The notes beneath the pieces were generated by a model. It was not told where the DNA came from. It saw only the letters and a program-made list of their open reading frames with translations, and ran no database searches. Of a stretch of 64,000 nt of DNA, positions 18,324-27,080 are shown piece by piece; within the stretch, counting starts at the first letter, position 1, and every line of letters begins with the position of its first letter. A program made the position numbers and the translations under genes. The DNA comes from Tessaracoccus palaemonis (lineage in GTDB: Bacteria > Actinomycetota > Actinomycetes > Propionibacteriales > Propionibacteriaceae). The stretch spans positions 2,170,001 to 2,234,000 of the forward strand of contig NZ_CP079216.1 in the NCBI RefSeq assembly GCF_019316905.1, given 5' to 3'.

Positions 18324-18755
18324 TCAGCGGCGGTTGACGACGACGGTGCCGAGCACCAGGTCGGTGATCGCGCGGCGCTCCGCCCCGACCACGAGCGCCG
18401 GGATGACGAGGCACTTCAGCGCGGTGCGGACGATGGGGCGCCACCAGCCGAGCGGCGAGCCGTCGACGCGGACGATGCCGATGCGCGCGATCAGCTGCCC
18501 GAAGGACCCGCCGGCGAAGATCGTGAGCAGGCTTGCCTGGACGAAGTAGACGGCCAGGATCATGAACGACTTCCAGCCCGAGCCGGTCATCACGTCCATG
18601 CCGAACAGCGCGATCGCGACGACCATGCTGGCGGCCCAGTCGCCGATCATCGCGCCGACGCGGGCGAGCCAGGATGCGAGCGACCCGCGGCCGGCCTGCG
18701 GGAGTCCGAGCGACTCGCCGGGGTAGAGGTCGTGGTCCTCGTGCGTCTGGGTCAC
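18324..18755 (-). CDS. RDD-family membrane protein
   Basis: A 143-residue protein with the RDD domain: the Arg-Asp pair appears as ARVGAMIGDW at the start of TM1 (about 31-40), and two further hydrophobic segments follow. RDD proteins near glnA are common in actinobacteria; their molecular role is not established. The start is GTG 18755, with TAGGCT on the minus strand (18762-18767) 6 nt upstream, so it is probably leaderless. It is convergent with the AAA ATPase. Confidence 0.85.
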   Translation of the reverse strand: MTQTHEDHDLYPGESLGLPQAGRGSLASWLARVGAMIGDWAASMVVAIALFGMDVMTGSGWKSFMILAVYFVQASLLTIFAGGSFGQLIARIGIVRVDGSPLGWWRPIVRTALKCLVIPALVVGAERRAITDLVLGTVVVNRR

Positions 18756-18940
18756 GCGGCGAGCCTACCAGCGGCCCGATTTCATCGATGCCGCCTGGAT
18801 GGTGCATGATGCCAGGGTGATTCTCCTTCTCGTCGGAAGGCCGTGGGTCGATCTTCGTCGCCAGGCCAGCGCCACCTGTTGTCGCTGAGCCGTTTCCTCG
18901 ACCCCTCACACTTTTTCCTTTTCGACGCCTTAGGACATCC

Positions 18941-20308
18941 ATGTCTTCAACCACCCTCGGCGCTTCCGCCGCGCTCTCATCCGAGCAGTCGCCGCGAAAG
19001 AAGCCCTTCTACACCGGCCTCGCGTTCCAGATCGTCGCCGGCCTGGTCGTCGGCCTGATCCTCGGCCTCATCGCCGTGGCGATCGGCCCCGTCTCCGAGG
19101 ACCAGCCCAACTGGCTGACCGGCCTTCTGACCCAGGTCGGCAGCGCCTACGTCAAGCTCCTGACCGTCCTTGTCATCCCGCTGGTGGTCACCGCCGTCAT
19201 CTCGTCGGTCGCCCGGCTGCGCGAGGTCACCAACGCGGCCCGCCTCGCCGTGCAGACCCTGATCTGGTTCGCCATCACCGCGCTGGCCTCCGTCATCGTC
19301 GGCATCGTCGTCGGGCTGGTGTCCAGCCCGTGGCTCACCGCCGGCGTCTCCGGCGACGCGGCCGCCGAGCCCAGTCGCGTCGGCGACTGGACCGCGTTCC
19401 TCACCGGGCTCGTGCCGTCGAACATCTTCGGCCTGTCCGTGAACGTCACCGACACCGGCGACGCCGTCACCGCCTCCCCCAGCTTCTCGATCCTGCAGAT
19501 CCTGCTGATCTCTATCGCGCTCGGCATCGCGGCGCTGAAGGTCGGCGCCAGGGCCGACGCGTTCGTCTCCTTCGCCGAGTCCGCGCTCGCCGTCGTGCAG
19601 AAGGTGCTGTGGTGGATCATCCGGCTGGCCCCCATCGGCACCGCCGCCCTGATCGGCAAGGCCGTCGTCACGTACGGCTGGAGCTCGCTCGCCTCGCTGG
19701 GCGTGTTCGTCGTCGCCCTCTACATCGGCCTGCTGATCGTCCTGCTGGTGGTCTACCCGATCGTCCTGCGGAGCAACGGGCTCGGCATCGGGCAGTTCTT
19801 CCGCAACGTCTGGCCCGTCACGTCTCTCGGCTTCATCACCCGCTCGTCCATGGGCGTGATGCCCGTCACGCAGCAGGTGACGGAGCGCAACCTCGGCGTG
19901 CCGCGTGAGTACTCGTCGTTCGCCGTGCCGCTGGGCGCGACCACGAAGATGGACGGCTGCGCCGCGGTCTACCCCGCGCTGGCCGCGATCTTCATCGCAC
20001 AGTTCTACGGCGTGCACCTGAACCTGACGCACTACCTGCTGATCGCGTTCGTCGCCGTCATCGGGTCCGCCGCCACCGCGGGCACCACCGGCGCGACGGT
20101 GATGCTGACGCTGACGCTGTCCACGCTCGGCCTGCCGCTGGCGGGCGTCGGCCTGCTGCTGGCCGTCGAGCCGATCGTCGACATGGGCCGCACCGCGCTG
20201 AACGTGACCGGCCAGGCGCTCGTTCCGACGATCGTCGCCAAGCGGGAAGGCATCCTGAACGAGACGGTCTACGACGCCGACCCGTCGTTCAACGGGGTCT
20301 CCGTCTGA
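18941..20308 (+). CDS. Dicarboxylate/amino acid:cation symporter (DAACS, GltP-like)
   Basis: A 455-residue secondary transporter of the glutamate/aspartate/dicarboxylate (SLC1-like) family. About eight helices and re-entrant hairpins are implied by the hydrophobicity. The first hairpin Ser motif is RSSMGVMPV and the metal-binding motif on TM7 is TKMDGCA in place of NMDG. It would import glutamate, aspartate or C4-dicarboxylates with Na+ or H+. TTAGGA precedes ATG 18941. It lies upstream of glnA1 on the same strand with 175 bp between, so it has a related theme but its own transcript. Confidence 0.92.
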   Translation: MSSTTLGASAALSSEQSPRKKPFYTGLAFQIVAGLVVGLILGLIAVAIGPVSEDQPNWLTGLLTQVGSAYVKLLTVLVIPLVVTAVISSVARLREVTNAARLAVQTLIWFAITALASVIVGIVVGLVSSPWLTAGVSGDAAAEPSRVGDWTAFLTGLVPSNIFGLSVNVTDTGDAVTASPSFSILQILLISIALGIAALKVGARADAFVSFAESALAVVQKVLWWIIRLAPIGTAALIGKAVVTYGWSSLASLGVFVVALYIGLLIVLLVVYPIVLRSNGLGIGQFFRNVWPVTSLGFITRSSMGVMPVTQQVTERNLGVPREYSSFAVPLGATTKMDGCAAVYPALAAIFIAQFYGVHLNLTHYLLIAFVAVIGSAATAGTTGATVMLTLTLSTLGLPLAGVGLLLAVEPIVDMGRTALNVTGQALVPTIVAKREGILNETVYDADPSFNGVSV

Positions 20309-20393
20309 CGCGCATCCACCGTCACCCGCGCCGTCGGCCCGATCTGGGCCGGCGGCGCGGCCGCGTTCGGGGCACAGCCTGACACAGGGATGC

Positions 20394-20431
20394 GTAACGC
20401 CGCTGTAATGGACATGACACTGCAAGGCAAC
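20394..20431 (+). promoter_or_regulatory. GlnR-type box before glnA1
   Basis: Four pentamers (GTAAC, GTAAT, GACAC and GCAAC) are each separated by exactly 6 nt. This is the a1-b1-a2-b2 spacing of actinobacterial GlnR binding sites (gTnAC-n6-GaAAC repeated). It lies 53 bp before the glnA1 start, overlapping the likely -35 region. Nitrogen control by GlnR is the expected function. Confidence 0.65.
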
Positions 20432-20441
20432 CGATCGGGTC

Positions 20442-20447
20442 TAGCGT
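20442..20447 (+). promoter_or_regulatory. Candidate -10 of glnA1
   Basis: TAGCGT, followed by a leader of about 30 nt with GGAGG at 20472-20476 before ATG 20484. It has no good -35, consistent with activation from the adjacent GlnR-type box. Confidence 0.4.
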
Positions 20448-20483
20448 CGGAGCCACGTTCACAACACATCCGGAGGATGACCA

Positions 20484-21905
20484 ATGTTCCAAGGCGCAGA
20501 CGACCTCCTGGCCTACATCAAGGAAGAGGGCATCGAGACCATCGACGTCCGCTTCTGTGACCTGCCCGGCGTCATGCAGCACTTCACCGTGCCCGCAGGT
20601 TCCTTCGGCCCGGAGGTCTTCGAGGACGGCCTGAACTTCGACGGTTCGTCGATCACGGGCTTCCAGAAGATCCACGAGTCGGACATGTCCCTGTTCCCAG
20701 ACCCGACCACCGCCTACGTCGACCCCTTCCGGAAGTCGAAGACCCTCAACGTCAACTTCTTCGTGCACGACCCGCTGACGAAGGAGCCCTACTCGCGCGA
20801 TCCCCGCAACATCGCCAAGAAGGCCATGGCGTACCTCGCCTCCACCGGCATCGGTGACACCGCCTTCTTCGCCCCCGAGGCCGAGTTCTACGTCTTCGAC
20901 GACATCCGCTTCGACACCTCGTCGAACTCCTCCTACTACCACATCGACTCCGAGGCCGGCGCCTGGAACACCGGCCGCGTCGAGGACGGTGGCAACCGCG
21001 GTTACAAGGTCAAGTACAAGGGTGGCTACTTCCCCGTGGCCCCCGTCGACCACTTCGGCGACCTGCGCGACGACATCGTCCGCCACATGGAGGCCGCAGG
21101 CCTCGAGGTCGAGCGTGCGCACCACGAGGTCGGCACCGCCGGCCAGGCCGAGATCAACTGGCGCTTCGACGTGCTGCTCAAGGCCGCCGACGACGTCATG
21201 AAGTTCAAGTACCTCGTCAAGAACACCGCCTGGGCCGCCGGCAAGACCGCGACCTTCATGCCGAAGCCGATCTTCGGTGACAACGGCTCGGGCATGCACT
21301 GCCACCAGTCGATCTGGGACAGCGGCAAGCCGCTGTTCTACGACGAGAACGGCTACGCCGGGCTCTCCGACATGGCCCGCTACTACATCGGTGGCCTGCT
21401 GAAGCACGCCCCGTCGCTCCTGGCGTTCACCAACCCGTCGGTCAACTCGTACCACCGCCTGGTCCCCGGCTTCGAGGCCCCGGTCAACCTGGTCTACTCG
21501 CAGCGCAACCGCTCGGCCTGCATCCGCATCCCGATCACCGGGTCGAACCCGAAGGCCAAGCGCATCGAGTTCCGCTGCCCCGATCCCTCCAGCAACCCGT
21601 ACCTGGCCTTCGCGGCCATGCTGCTGGCCGGCATCGACGGCATCCAGAACCGCATCGAGCCCATGGCCCCGATCGACAAGGACCTCTACGAGCTGCCCGC
21701 CGAGGAGCACGCGCAGGTCCCGACCGTCCCCGGCAGCCTCGGCGCCGTCCTCGACTCCCTCGAGGCCGACCACGAGTTCCTGCTCGCCGGCGACGTGTTC
21801 ACGCCCGACCTCATCGAGACGTGGATCGAGCTGAAGCGCGCCGAGATCCAGGCCATCGCGATGCGCCCGCACCCGCACGAGTTCGAGCTCTACTACGCGA
21901 TCTGA
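20484..21905 (+). CDS. glnA: Glutamine synthetase type I (adenylylatable)
   Basis: Makes glutamine from glutamate, ammonia and ATP. The 473-residue length and motifs are those of dodecameric GSI-beta: FDGSSI, the latch DxSS region, [10 protein letters not shown] and [13 protein letters not shown], and C-terminal EFELYY. The adenylylation tyrosine is present in [11 protein letters not shown] (Y402), so GlnE (38765-41677) can regulate it. A strong GGAGG ribosome site and a GlnR-type box precede it, and a terminator hairpin follows. It corresponds to GlnA1 of other actinobacteria. Confidence 0.97.
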   Translation: MFQGADDLLAYIKEEGIETIDVRFCDLPGVMQHFTVPAGSFGPEVFEDGLNFDGSSITGFQKIHESDMSLFPDPTTAYVDPFRKSKTLNVNFFVHDPLTKEPYSRDPRNIAKKAMAYLASTGIGDTAFFAPEAEFYVFDDIRFDTSSNSSYYHIDSEAGAWNTGRVEDGGNRGYKVKYKGGYFPVAPVDHFGDLRDDIVRHMEAAGLEVERAHHEVGTAGQAEINWRFDVLLKAADDVMKFKYLVKNTAWAAGKTATFMPKPIFGDNGSGMHCHQSIWDSGKPLFYDENGYAGLSDMARYYIGGLLKHAPSLLAFTNPSVNSYHRLVPGFEAPVNLVYSQRNRSACIRIPITGSNPKAKRIEFRCPDPSSNPYLAFAAMLLAGIDGIQNRIEPMAPIDKDLYELPAEEHAQVPTVPGSLGAVLDSLEADHEFLLAGDVFTPDLIETWIELKRAEIQAIAMRPHPHEFELYYAI

Positions 21906-21922
21906 CAGACGCCGAAACTCCG

Positions 21923-21963
21923 AAGGGCCCCTGACCTGCATGTTTGCAGTGTCAGGGGCCCTT
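21923..21963 (+). terminator. Rho-independent terminator after glnA1
   Basis: AAGGGCCCCTGAC (21923-21935) pairs perfectly with GTCAGGGGCCCTT (21950s-21962), with a small inner stem TGCA/TGCA in the loop and a short T run after it. It starts 18 bp after the glnA1 stop. Confidence 0.85.
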
Positions 21964-22041
21964 TCGCGTCGCCCGATGAGCGGGCGGCAGAAGGCCGACC
22001 GAGTCCCAGCCTCCGGCCCAATCCCCAAGGCCCGGCTCTAC

Positions 22042-22047
22042 TAGAGT
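22042..22047 (+). promoter_or_regulatory. -10 box for leaderless transcript entering the SIR2 gene
   Basis: TAGAGT ends 7 nt before GTG 22055. If used, transcription would begin at the small ORF and run into the SIR2-DUF4020 gene. Confidence 0.45.
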
Positions 22048-22054
22048 TGCGCCC

Positions 22055-22174
22055 GTGATCACTGGTGATACTCCCACCGGACCCGACTTTGGTTTCCACG
22101 ACGCCGACGTAGCGGTCATCATCGACACCCTCGAGCACATCAACAAGGCGGCAATGCCGAGCGTCGTAGCCTGA
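22055..22174 (+). CDS. Hypothetical 39-residue ORF upstream of SIR2-DUF4020 gene
   Basis: A short frame (GTG 22055, TGA 22172-22174) encoding an acidic 39-residue peptide ending NKAAMPSVVA. It is placed behind a leaderless-type -10 and ends 3 bp before the SIR2 gene. I recognise no homologue. It could be a real small partner or leader peptide of the SIR2 protein, or the 5' stump of a host gene cut off where the island inserted. The evidence is promoter placement and coupling only. Confidence 0.35.
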   Translation: MITGDTPTGPDFGFHDADVAVIIDTLEHINKAAMPSVVA

Positions 22175-22177
22175 CCC

Positions 22178-25100
22178 ATGTGGATCGGTGACATCGATGT
22201 GCCGCAGGCCGTGCTCGACGCTGCAGAGGCTGGCGAGCTTGTCTTCTTCGTGGGAGCCGGCGCGTCACGCGCGCATCCGGCCGACCTGCCGGACTTCGTG
22301 CAACTGGTGCGCAGTATTGGCGCCCTCGTCGGGCGCGAGCCGACGGACGATGAGCTCCGCCACCCCGATGTGTTTCTTGGCCGACTTCACGACGACGGCA
22401 ACGACGTACATCTGCTGGTGGCTAATGCGATTGATCGGCCCGGGTCACAGCCGAATGCCCTTCACCATGCGATCACGGGGCTCGCCGTTTCCTATCCGAG
22501 CCCACGAATAGTCACCACCAACTACGACCGGCATCTCACCTCGTCGGCAATCCCGAGTTCCGTAGCACTGGACGTCTACGAGGCTCCTGCCCTTCCGCTA
22601 GGCGATGACTTCGAGGGAGTTGTTCACCTCCACGGGTCGTTGTCGCAGCCCAGCCGCAGACTCGTCGTTACGGACACTGACTTCGGACACGCCTACCTCA
22701 GGGAGGCATGGGTAGCCAGGTTCCTCGAGAGGATGTTCTCGAAGTACACGATCGTCTTCATCGGCTACAGCCACGGCGACGTCGTGATGCAGTACTTGGC
22801 TCGTTCCCTCGGACCGGATCAGAGCCGATACGTGCTCACCGACGATGCACAGAACGCAGAGTGGCGCCGTCTAGGTCTGACACCGATCACGTATCCGAAC
22901 GATTCCGGGGACCATTTAGCCCTGCCCGAGTCACTCGAGCGATGGCGGACCTTGGCGACGATGGGGCAAGTCGAGCATCGCGCACGACTTGCTGAGATCC
23001 TCTCCGCGGAACCGCCCACCATCCCGGAAGAAGTCTCGTATGTCGAGGCTGCACTCGCTCACCCGGAGCGGGTGAGGTACTTCGCCGAGAAGGCGAGGTT
23101 CGATGACGCAGACCGTAGCCGGCGGTGGTTCGCCTGGTTGGAGGCCCGCCCGGCCTTCCTCGCCCTGTTCTCGCAGGCCGCAGCCAGCGAACCGACGGCC
23201 CGCGCGCTCATGGGATGGATCGCCGACCAGTACATCCTCTCGGAGGGAGTCTCCGGGTCGGCACTGCGGGCGTTCCGCGATCGGCCTTGGCCGTCAGATA
23301 CGTGGTGCGCCATCGCGCAGGCGCTGTGCTTCTTGACCGGCACCTTCCCGAAGTGGCTCAATCCGTGGCTCTTGCTTGTCCTTCAGAACGCCCCGACCCA
23401 TCAGCATGACCTGCTCGACATGCTGCTTGTTGACAAGGACTGGTCCACCAACTTCGAGCTCGCCCTCATGGTCTTCGAGGATCGAACCCGCCCACTCCTG
23501 AGGCGAGCGTTCGACCTCGGCCGACCCGCGGACGAACCTCGGTTCGAGGTGACCCTTCGCGGCGATGAGCACTGGCTCACGGACAACTGGACGAAGGTAT
23601 TCGTACCAGTGCTCGACGAACACTTCGCAGAGGTCCTCAGCCTGACAACGCAGCAGATCTCGAGTGTCTATGGAAGCCTTCGTAGCGCGAATCCTGACAG
23701 AACCTTCGATCCTGTCTCCTTCTCGCGATCAGCCATCGAACGCCACGAGCAGGACAGCCATCGTGACCCCGTAGATGCCCTCATCGACGCGGCGCGTGAC
23801 TCGATAGAGGCTGCCCTCATCCAGTCCATTCCGCTCGGAGAGTCCTACCTGGCGGTCTGGGCATCCTCACCCAATGCGATCCTTCAACGCCTCGCCGTGC
23901 ACGGGTGGCGCGTGCGCACCGACATTGGGCCCGATGCGAAGCTGAGCTGGATGCTCAGCCAAGACCTTCTGTGGGACGTCCTGCCACAACACGAAGTGTT
24001 CCAGCTGATCCGAGACACACTCCCGGCCTCTGGCAGCGAAGTGGCCCAGAGGCTTGTCGACGACGCTATCGCTGGCCCTCCTGGCGACGCTGACGATGAG
24101 TACGCGCAGTACCGGAGCTACAACCTCCTTGGTTGGCTCGCAGACTCCGCGCCCGATCTTCAGATCGCAACGACTGCCTTTGCGGTAGCGCAGGCGGCGA
24201 ACCCCCAGTACGCCCGAAGGGAGCACCCCGATCTCAACAGCTTCGGATCATTCGGAGTCGTCGAGGATGCGTTTCCGTTCACCGAGGCGGAACTCCACGA
24301 TCTGATTGACCAAGATCCAGCTGCAGCCCTCGCTCACGTCAGAGGGTTCCAGACGGAGAGACACAACCATAGAGGGCCTTCCTGGACCGGCGCGCTTCGC
24401 GCCGTTCGAGCCTGTGTCACGGCGTACCCCGCTGATGGCACGGAACTCGCTCGAGTCTTGGAGGCTGAGGACAGCGACATCCGCGAGTCAATGATCTACG
24501 GCTGGGGCGCCGCGACTCTCGATGCGGAGCTGATCGAGAGTGTATTGGCGACCATCGCCAGCTGGGATCACCACGAGATTCGGCGGCCAGCATGCGCAAT
24601 GCTGTCGAACGGCGGCGACCCCGAACACCCGACACCGTGGCACCAGCTCGAACACGCTCAGCGCCTCGCCGCTGACCTTTGGCCATCGTCTGACGTCGAT
24701 GGCGCAGTCATCGGCGGAGCCGACATCCTCACTGAAGCACTCGATCACCCGGCAGGCGATCTTGCCGAGTTCTGGACGAAGGTCGTTCAGTGGGAGTGGT
24801 CTCAGGAGGGGACGTCCTGGGTGGGCCTCCCTGAGCGGCTTGCTGCACAGCTAGACGTCATGGTGTCGGCCGCCGATCGCAACGGTCTCCTCGCGCGAAC
24901 CCTCCTCGCTTCACGGTTGCACTTCTTCTTCGCGGCCGACCGTGAGTGGTGTGAGGAACGACTACTCCCCCTGTTTGGTTGGGAGGATGAAGCCGAGGCC
25001 TCGGCCGCCTGGCAGGGCTTCCTCGCATGGGGGCGGTGGAACGACGGTCTGCTCCAGTCCGGATTGCTCGACGCCTATGTGGCGACCTCGGCGCACGTCG

Positions 25101-25687
25101 AGGAGTTGCCCAATGCCCTCCGCCGTCAGCTCGCCACGCATCTGACTTCAATCGCGATGTTCGCCCCTGTTGACCAAGCGACCTGGTTGACGCGCTTCGT
25201 TCGCTCAGCGTCAGAGGATCTCAGAGTCTCTTGGGCCCGAGAGGTCGGGCGTGCCTTGGCGGAGCTCGACCCCAGGGACGCACCCGGCCAGTGGGACCGA
25301 TGGATCTATGCGTACTGGTCCGGCCGCAATCAGTCTGTGCCGCTGCCCTTCACAGCCGCCGAGGCATCTTCGACGGCCGATTGGGTCGTCGGGCTTCCCG
25401 GCGTGCGGAGCCAGGCGATCGATCTTGTGCTGCGTTCCGCGGCAGGGCTCGACCAACGCGGCAGGCACCTCGACCTCCTCACGGACATCGATGTGACAGC
25501 TGAGGCAAGCGAATGGGCTCGACTGCTGACACACCTCCTCAAGAACACGAGCAGCCCGCCGTGGGGTATCGGCTATCGGCTCCACGAGATTGTGTCTCGA
25601 CTTCGCGAAGGCGATCCTCAACCCGATCTCAAAGAGCTGGTCAACGAGGCGATGCGGCTTGGCGCAACCGATGCCGCCGACTGGTAG
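22178..25687 (+). CDS. SIR2-DUF4020 protein, DSR1-type defence-associated sirtuin
   Basis: A 1169-residue protein with an N-terminal SIR2-like domain (about 1-270) and a long helical C-terminal region resembling DUF4020. SIR2 motifs are GAGAS (26-30), TTNYD (113-117), HLHG (150-153) and FIGYS (194-198); N115 and H152 are the likely catalytic pair. SIR2-DUF4020 proteins were named DSR1 among anti-phage systems; such sirtuins deplete NAD+ on phage sensing and abort infection. The gene has visibly more A/T at third codon positions than its neighbours, suggesting transfer. It has no Shine-Dalgarno and begins 3 bp after the 39-residue ORF. The DUF4020 call is from memory of the architecture. Confidence 0.8.
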   Translation: MWIGDIDVPQAVLDAAEAGELVFFVGAGASRAHPADLPDFVQLVRSIGALVGREPTDDELRHPDVFLGRLHDDGNDVHLLVANAIDRPGSQPNALHHAITGLAVSYPSPRIVTTNYDRHLTSSAIPSSVALDVYEAPALPLGDDFEGVVHLHGSLSQPSRRLVVTDTDFGHAYLREAWVARFLERMFSKYTIVFIGYSHGDVVMQYLARSLGPDQSRYVLTDDAQNAEWRRLGLTPITYPNDSGDHLALPESLERWRTLATMGQVEHRARLAEILSAEPPTIPEEVSYVEAALAHPERVRYFAEKARFDDADRSRRWFAWLEARPAFLALFSQAAASEPTARALMGWIADQYILSEGVSGSALRAFRDRPWPSDTWCAIAQALCFLTGTFPKWLNPWLLLVLQNAPTHQHDLLDMLLVDKDWSTNFELALMVFEDRTRPLLRRAFDLGRPADEPRFEVTLRGDEHWLTDNWTKVFVPVLDEHFAEVLSLTTQQISSVYGSLRSANPDRTFDPVSFSRSAIERHEQDSHRDPVDALIDAARDSIEAALIQSIPLGESYLAVWASSPNAILQRLAVHGWRVRTDIGPDAKLSWMLSQDLLWDVLPQHEVFQLIRDTLPASGSEVAQRLVDDAIAGPPGDADDEYAQYRSYNLLGWLADSAPDLQIATTAFAVAQAANPQYARREHPDLNSFGSFGVVEDAFPFTEAELHDLIDQDPAAALAHVRGFQTERHNHRGPSWTGALRAVRACVTAYPADGTELARVLEAEDSDIRESMIYGWGAATLDAELIESVLATIASWDHHEIRRPACAMLSNGGDPEHPTPWHQLEHAQRLAADLWPSSDVDGAVIGGADILTEALDHPAGDLAEFWTKVVQWEWSQEGTSWVGLPERLAAQLDVMVSAADRNGLLARTLLASRLHFFFAADREWCEERLLPLFGWEDEAEASAAWQGFLAWGRWNDGLLQSGLLDAYVATSAHVEELPNALRRQLATHLTSIAMFAPVDQATWLTRFVRSASEDLRVSWAREVGRALAELDPRDAPGQWDRWIYAYWSGRNQSVPLPFTAAEASSTADWVVGLPGVRSQAIDLVLRSAAGLDQRGRHLDLLTDIDVTAEASEWARLLTHLLKNTSSPPWGIGYRLHEIVSRLREGDPQPDLKELVNEAMRLGATDAADW

Positions 25688-25752
25688 TCCGCCCCTCCCC
25701 CGACACCCCCTTTCCTCCACCGCTCGCCCCGTAGCCACCCGCGTCCCAGGCG

Positions 25753-26997
25753 CTACCCCCGACGTCCGACGCGCTCCGCGAAGGCGTCCAACGCCTCGAT
25801 GACATCCGGCGCGATCCAGACTCGGTTGCGCCGGTTCTCGTTCGTGCGTGTGACGATCCCGGCCGCCTCCAGCTGCTCGATCGCCCGCTGCGCGGCCGAG
25901 AGCGCGACGCCGGTGACCGCCTCCACATGGGCCACAGTGACCGCGGGCTGACTCAGCAGATGCGGCAGCAGGCGTCTCGCAGCCGATCCCCTACGCGACG
26001 TGAGCTGCTCGCTCCACGCGCCGTAGACCCTTTCGAGATCGTCGACGAGCTCCCGCCCATTGCTGATCGCGCGGAAGGAGGCGTTGACGAACTGCCGGAT
26101 GATCGTCTCGATGTATCCCTCGCGGTAGTCGGTCAGCGCCCGGAAGTAGCCGGTGGTGTCGGTCAGCAGGCCCGCTGAAACGGGAACCGTGAGCGTGCGT
26201 GTGACGCCTGAGTGGCGCAGCATCGCGTGGACAAGGGTGCGCCCTGTGCGACCGTTGCCGTCGTTGAACGGATGGATCGTCTCGAACTGTGCATGAGCCA
26301 GCGCGACCTGCACCAGCACGGGCAGATCGACGCGCTGAACGAACACCATGAGGTCGTCGAGAGCCGCTGCGACCCGTGACGGGTGGGGCGGGACGAACGA
26401 AGCCGTGTGCGGACTCAGCGCGTTGCTGCCGATCCACACCTGCAGATCCCGCAGCTGGCCCGGCGCGGCGTAAGCCTGACTGCCGTGAAGAGCACGGTGC
26501 GCTGCAAGGATGGCCTCGACGCTGATGTCGTCAGCCAGCTCAACGGCTCGCTGCATGGCGGCGACGTTCGCGGTCACCAGCTGTGCGTTCGGCCCTGCCT
26601 TGGCGTCGATTGCTGCCAGAGCCAGGGCCCGAGCGCCAGCGGTGACGCCTTCGATCTCCGATGACGACGCCGACTCGGTGCGCAGGAGGACGGAGGCCAG
26701 CGGCGCGAGCTCCGACGTGTTGTCGTCGCCGTCCGTCGCGGCTCTCCGTTCTGCGAAGGCCGTGATCTCGGCGTCGAAGCGGGTGATCTCCTGGACGGCG
26801 TCCTCCGCCTCGGCCAGCAGGCCATTGGGGACCACGACCCCGGCGCCGGCAATAGCGGCCGGCACGGCCGCTTCATACGGTCCCCGAGCCGCGAGTTGTT
26901 GGCGACGCGAGGCGCCATGATCCGACTCGCGATGCCATGGATGGGCTTCCCAGCCGACCACGAACGCAGAGTGCAGATCACCTCGCTCCCGGTCCAT
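25753..26997 (-). CDS. Fic-family AMP-transferase with winged-helix tail
   Basis: A 414-residue Fic protein, which would transfer AMP from ATP to a protein hydroxyl. The catalytic loop HPFNDGNGRTGR is intact (H242). Upstream lies a class II-type inhibitory motif SSEIEG (112-117), whose Glu would block ATP until displaced. The C-terminal 70 residues look like a winged helix, suggesting DNA binding. ATG 26997 is preferred to the longer frame because an inverted repeat sits just upstream. It is convergent with the SIR2-DUF4020 gene. The target is unknown, and it could be a stand-alone toxin-like or regulatory Fic. Confidence 0.9.
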   Translation of the reverse strand: MDRERGDLHSAFVVGWEAHPWHRESDHGASRRQQLAARGPYEAAVPAAIAGAGVVVPNGLLAEAEDAVQEITRFDAEITAFAERRAATDGDDNTSELAPLASVLLRTESASSSEIEGVTAGARALALAAIDAKAGPNAQLVTANVAAMQRAVELADDISVEAILAAHRALHGSQAYAAPGQLRDLQVWIGSNALSPHTASFVPPHPSRVAAALDDLMVFVQRVDLPVLVQVALAHAQFETIHPFNDGNGRTGRTLVHAMLRHSGVTRTLTVPVSAGLLTDTTGYFRALTDYREGYIETIIRQFVNASFRAISNGRELVDDLERVYGAWSEQLTSRRGSAARRLLPHLLSQPAVTVAHVEAVTGVALSAAQRAIEQLEAAGIVTRTNENRRNRVWIAPDVIEALDAFAERVGRRG

Positions 26998-27010
26998 ATT
27001 CCCACAGTAC

Positions 27011-27034
27011 ACCACTTTATAACTCTAAAGTGGT
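27011..27034. promoter_or_regulatory. Perfect inverted repeat before fic gene (candidate operator)
   Basis: ACCACTTTA (27011-27019) and TAAAGTGGT (27026-27034) are perfect 9-bp arms with a 6-bp spacer. The repeat lies 14 bp upstream of the Fic start, where a promoter is expected. The Fic protein's own winged helix is a natural candidate for binding it. Confidence 0.6.
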
Positions 27035-27080
27035 ACAAGAACACAGGGATCTCCACCATCTGACAGGCGGAGAGTTCCAC

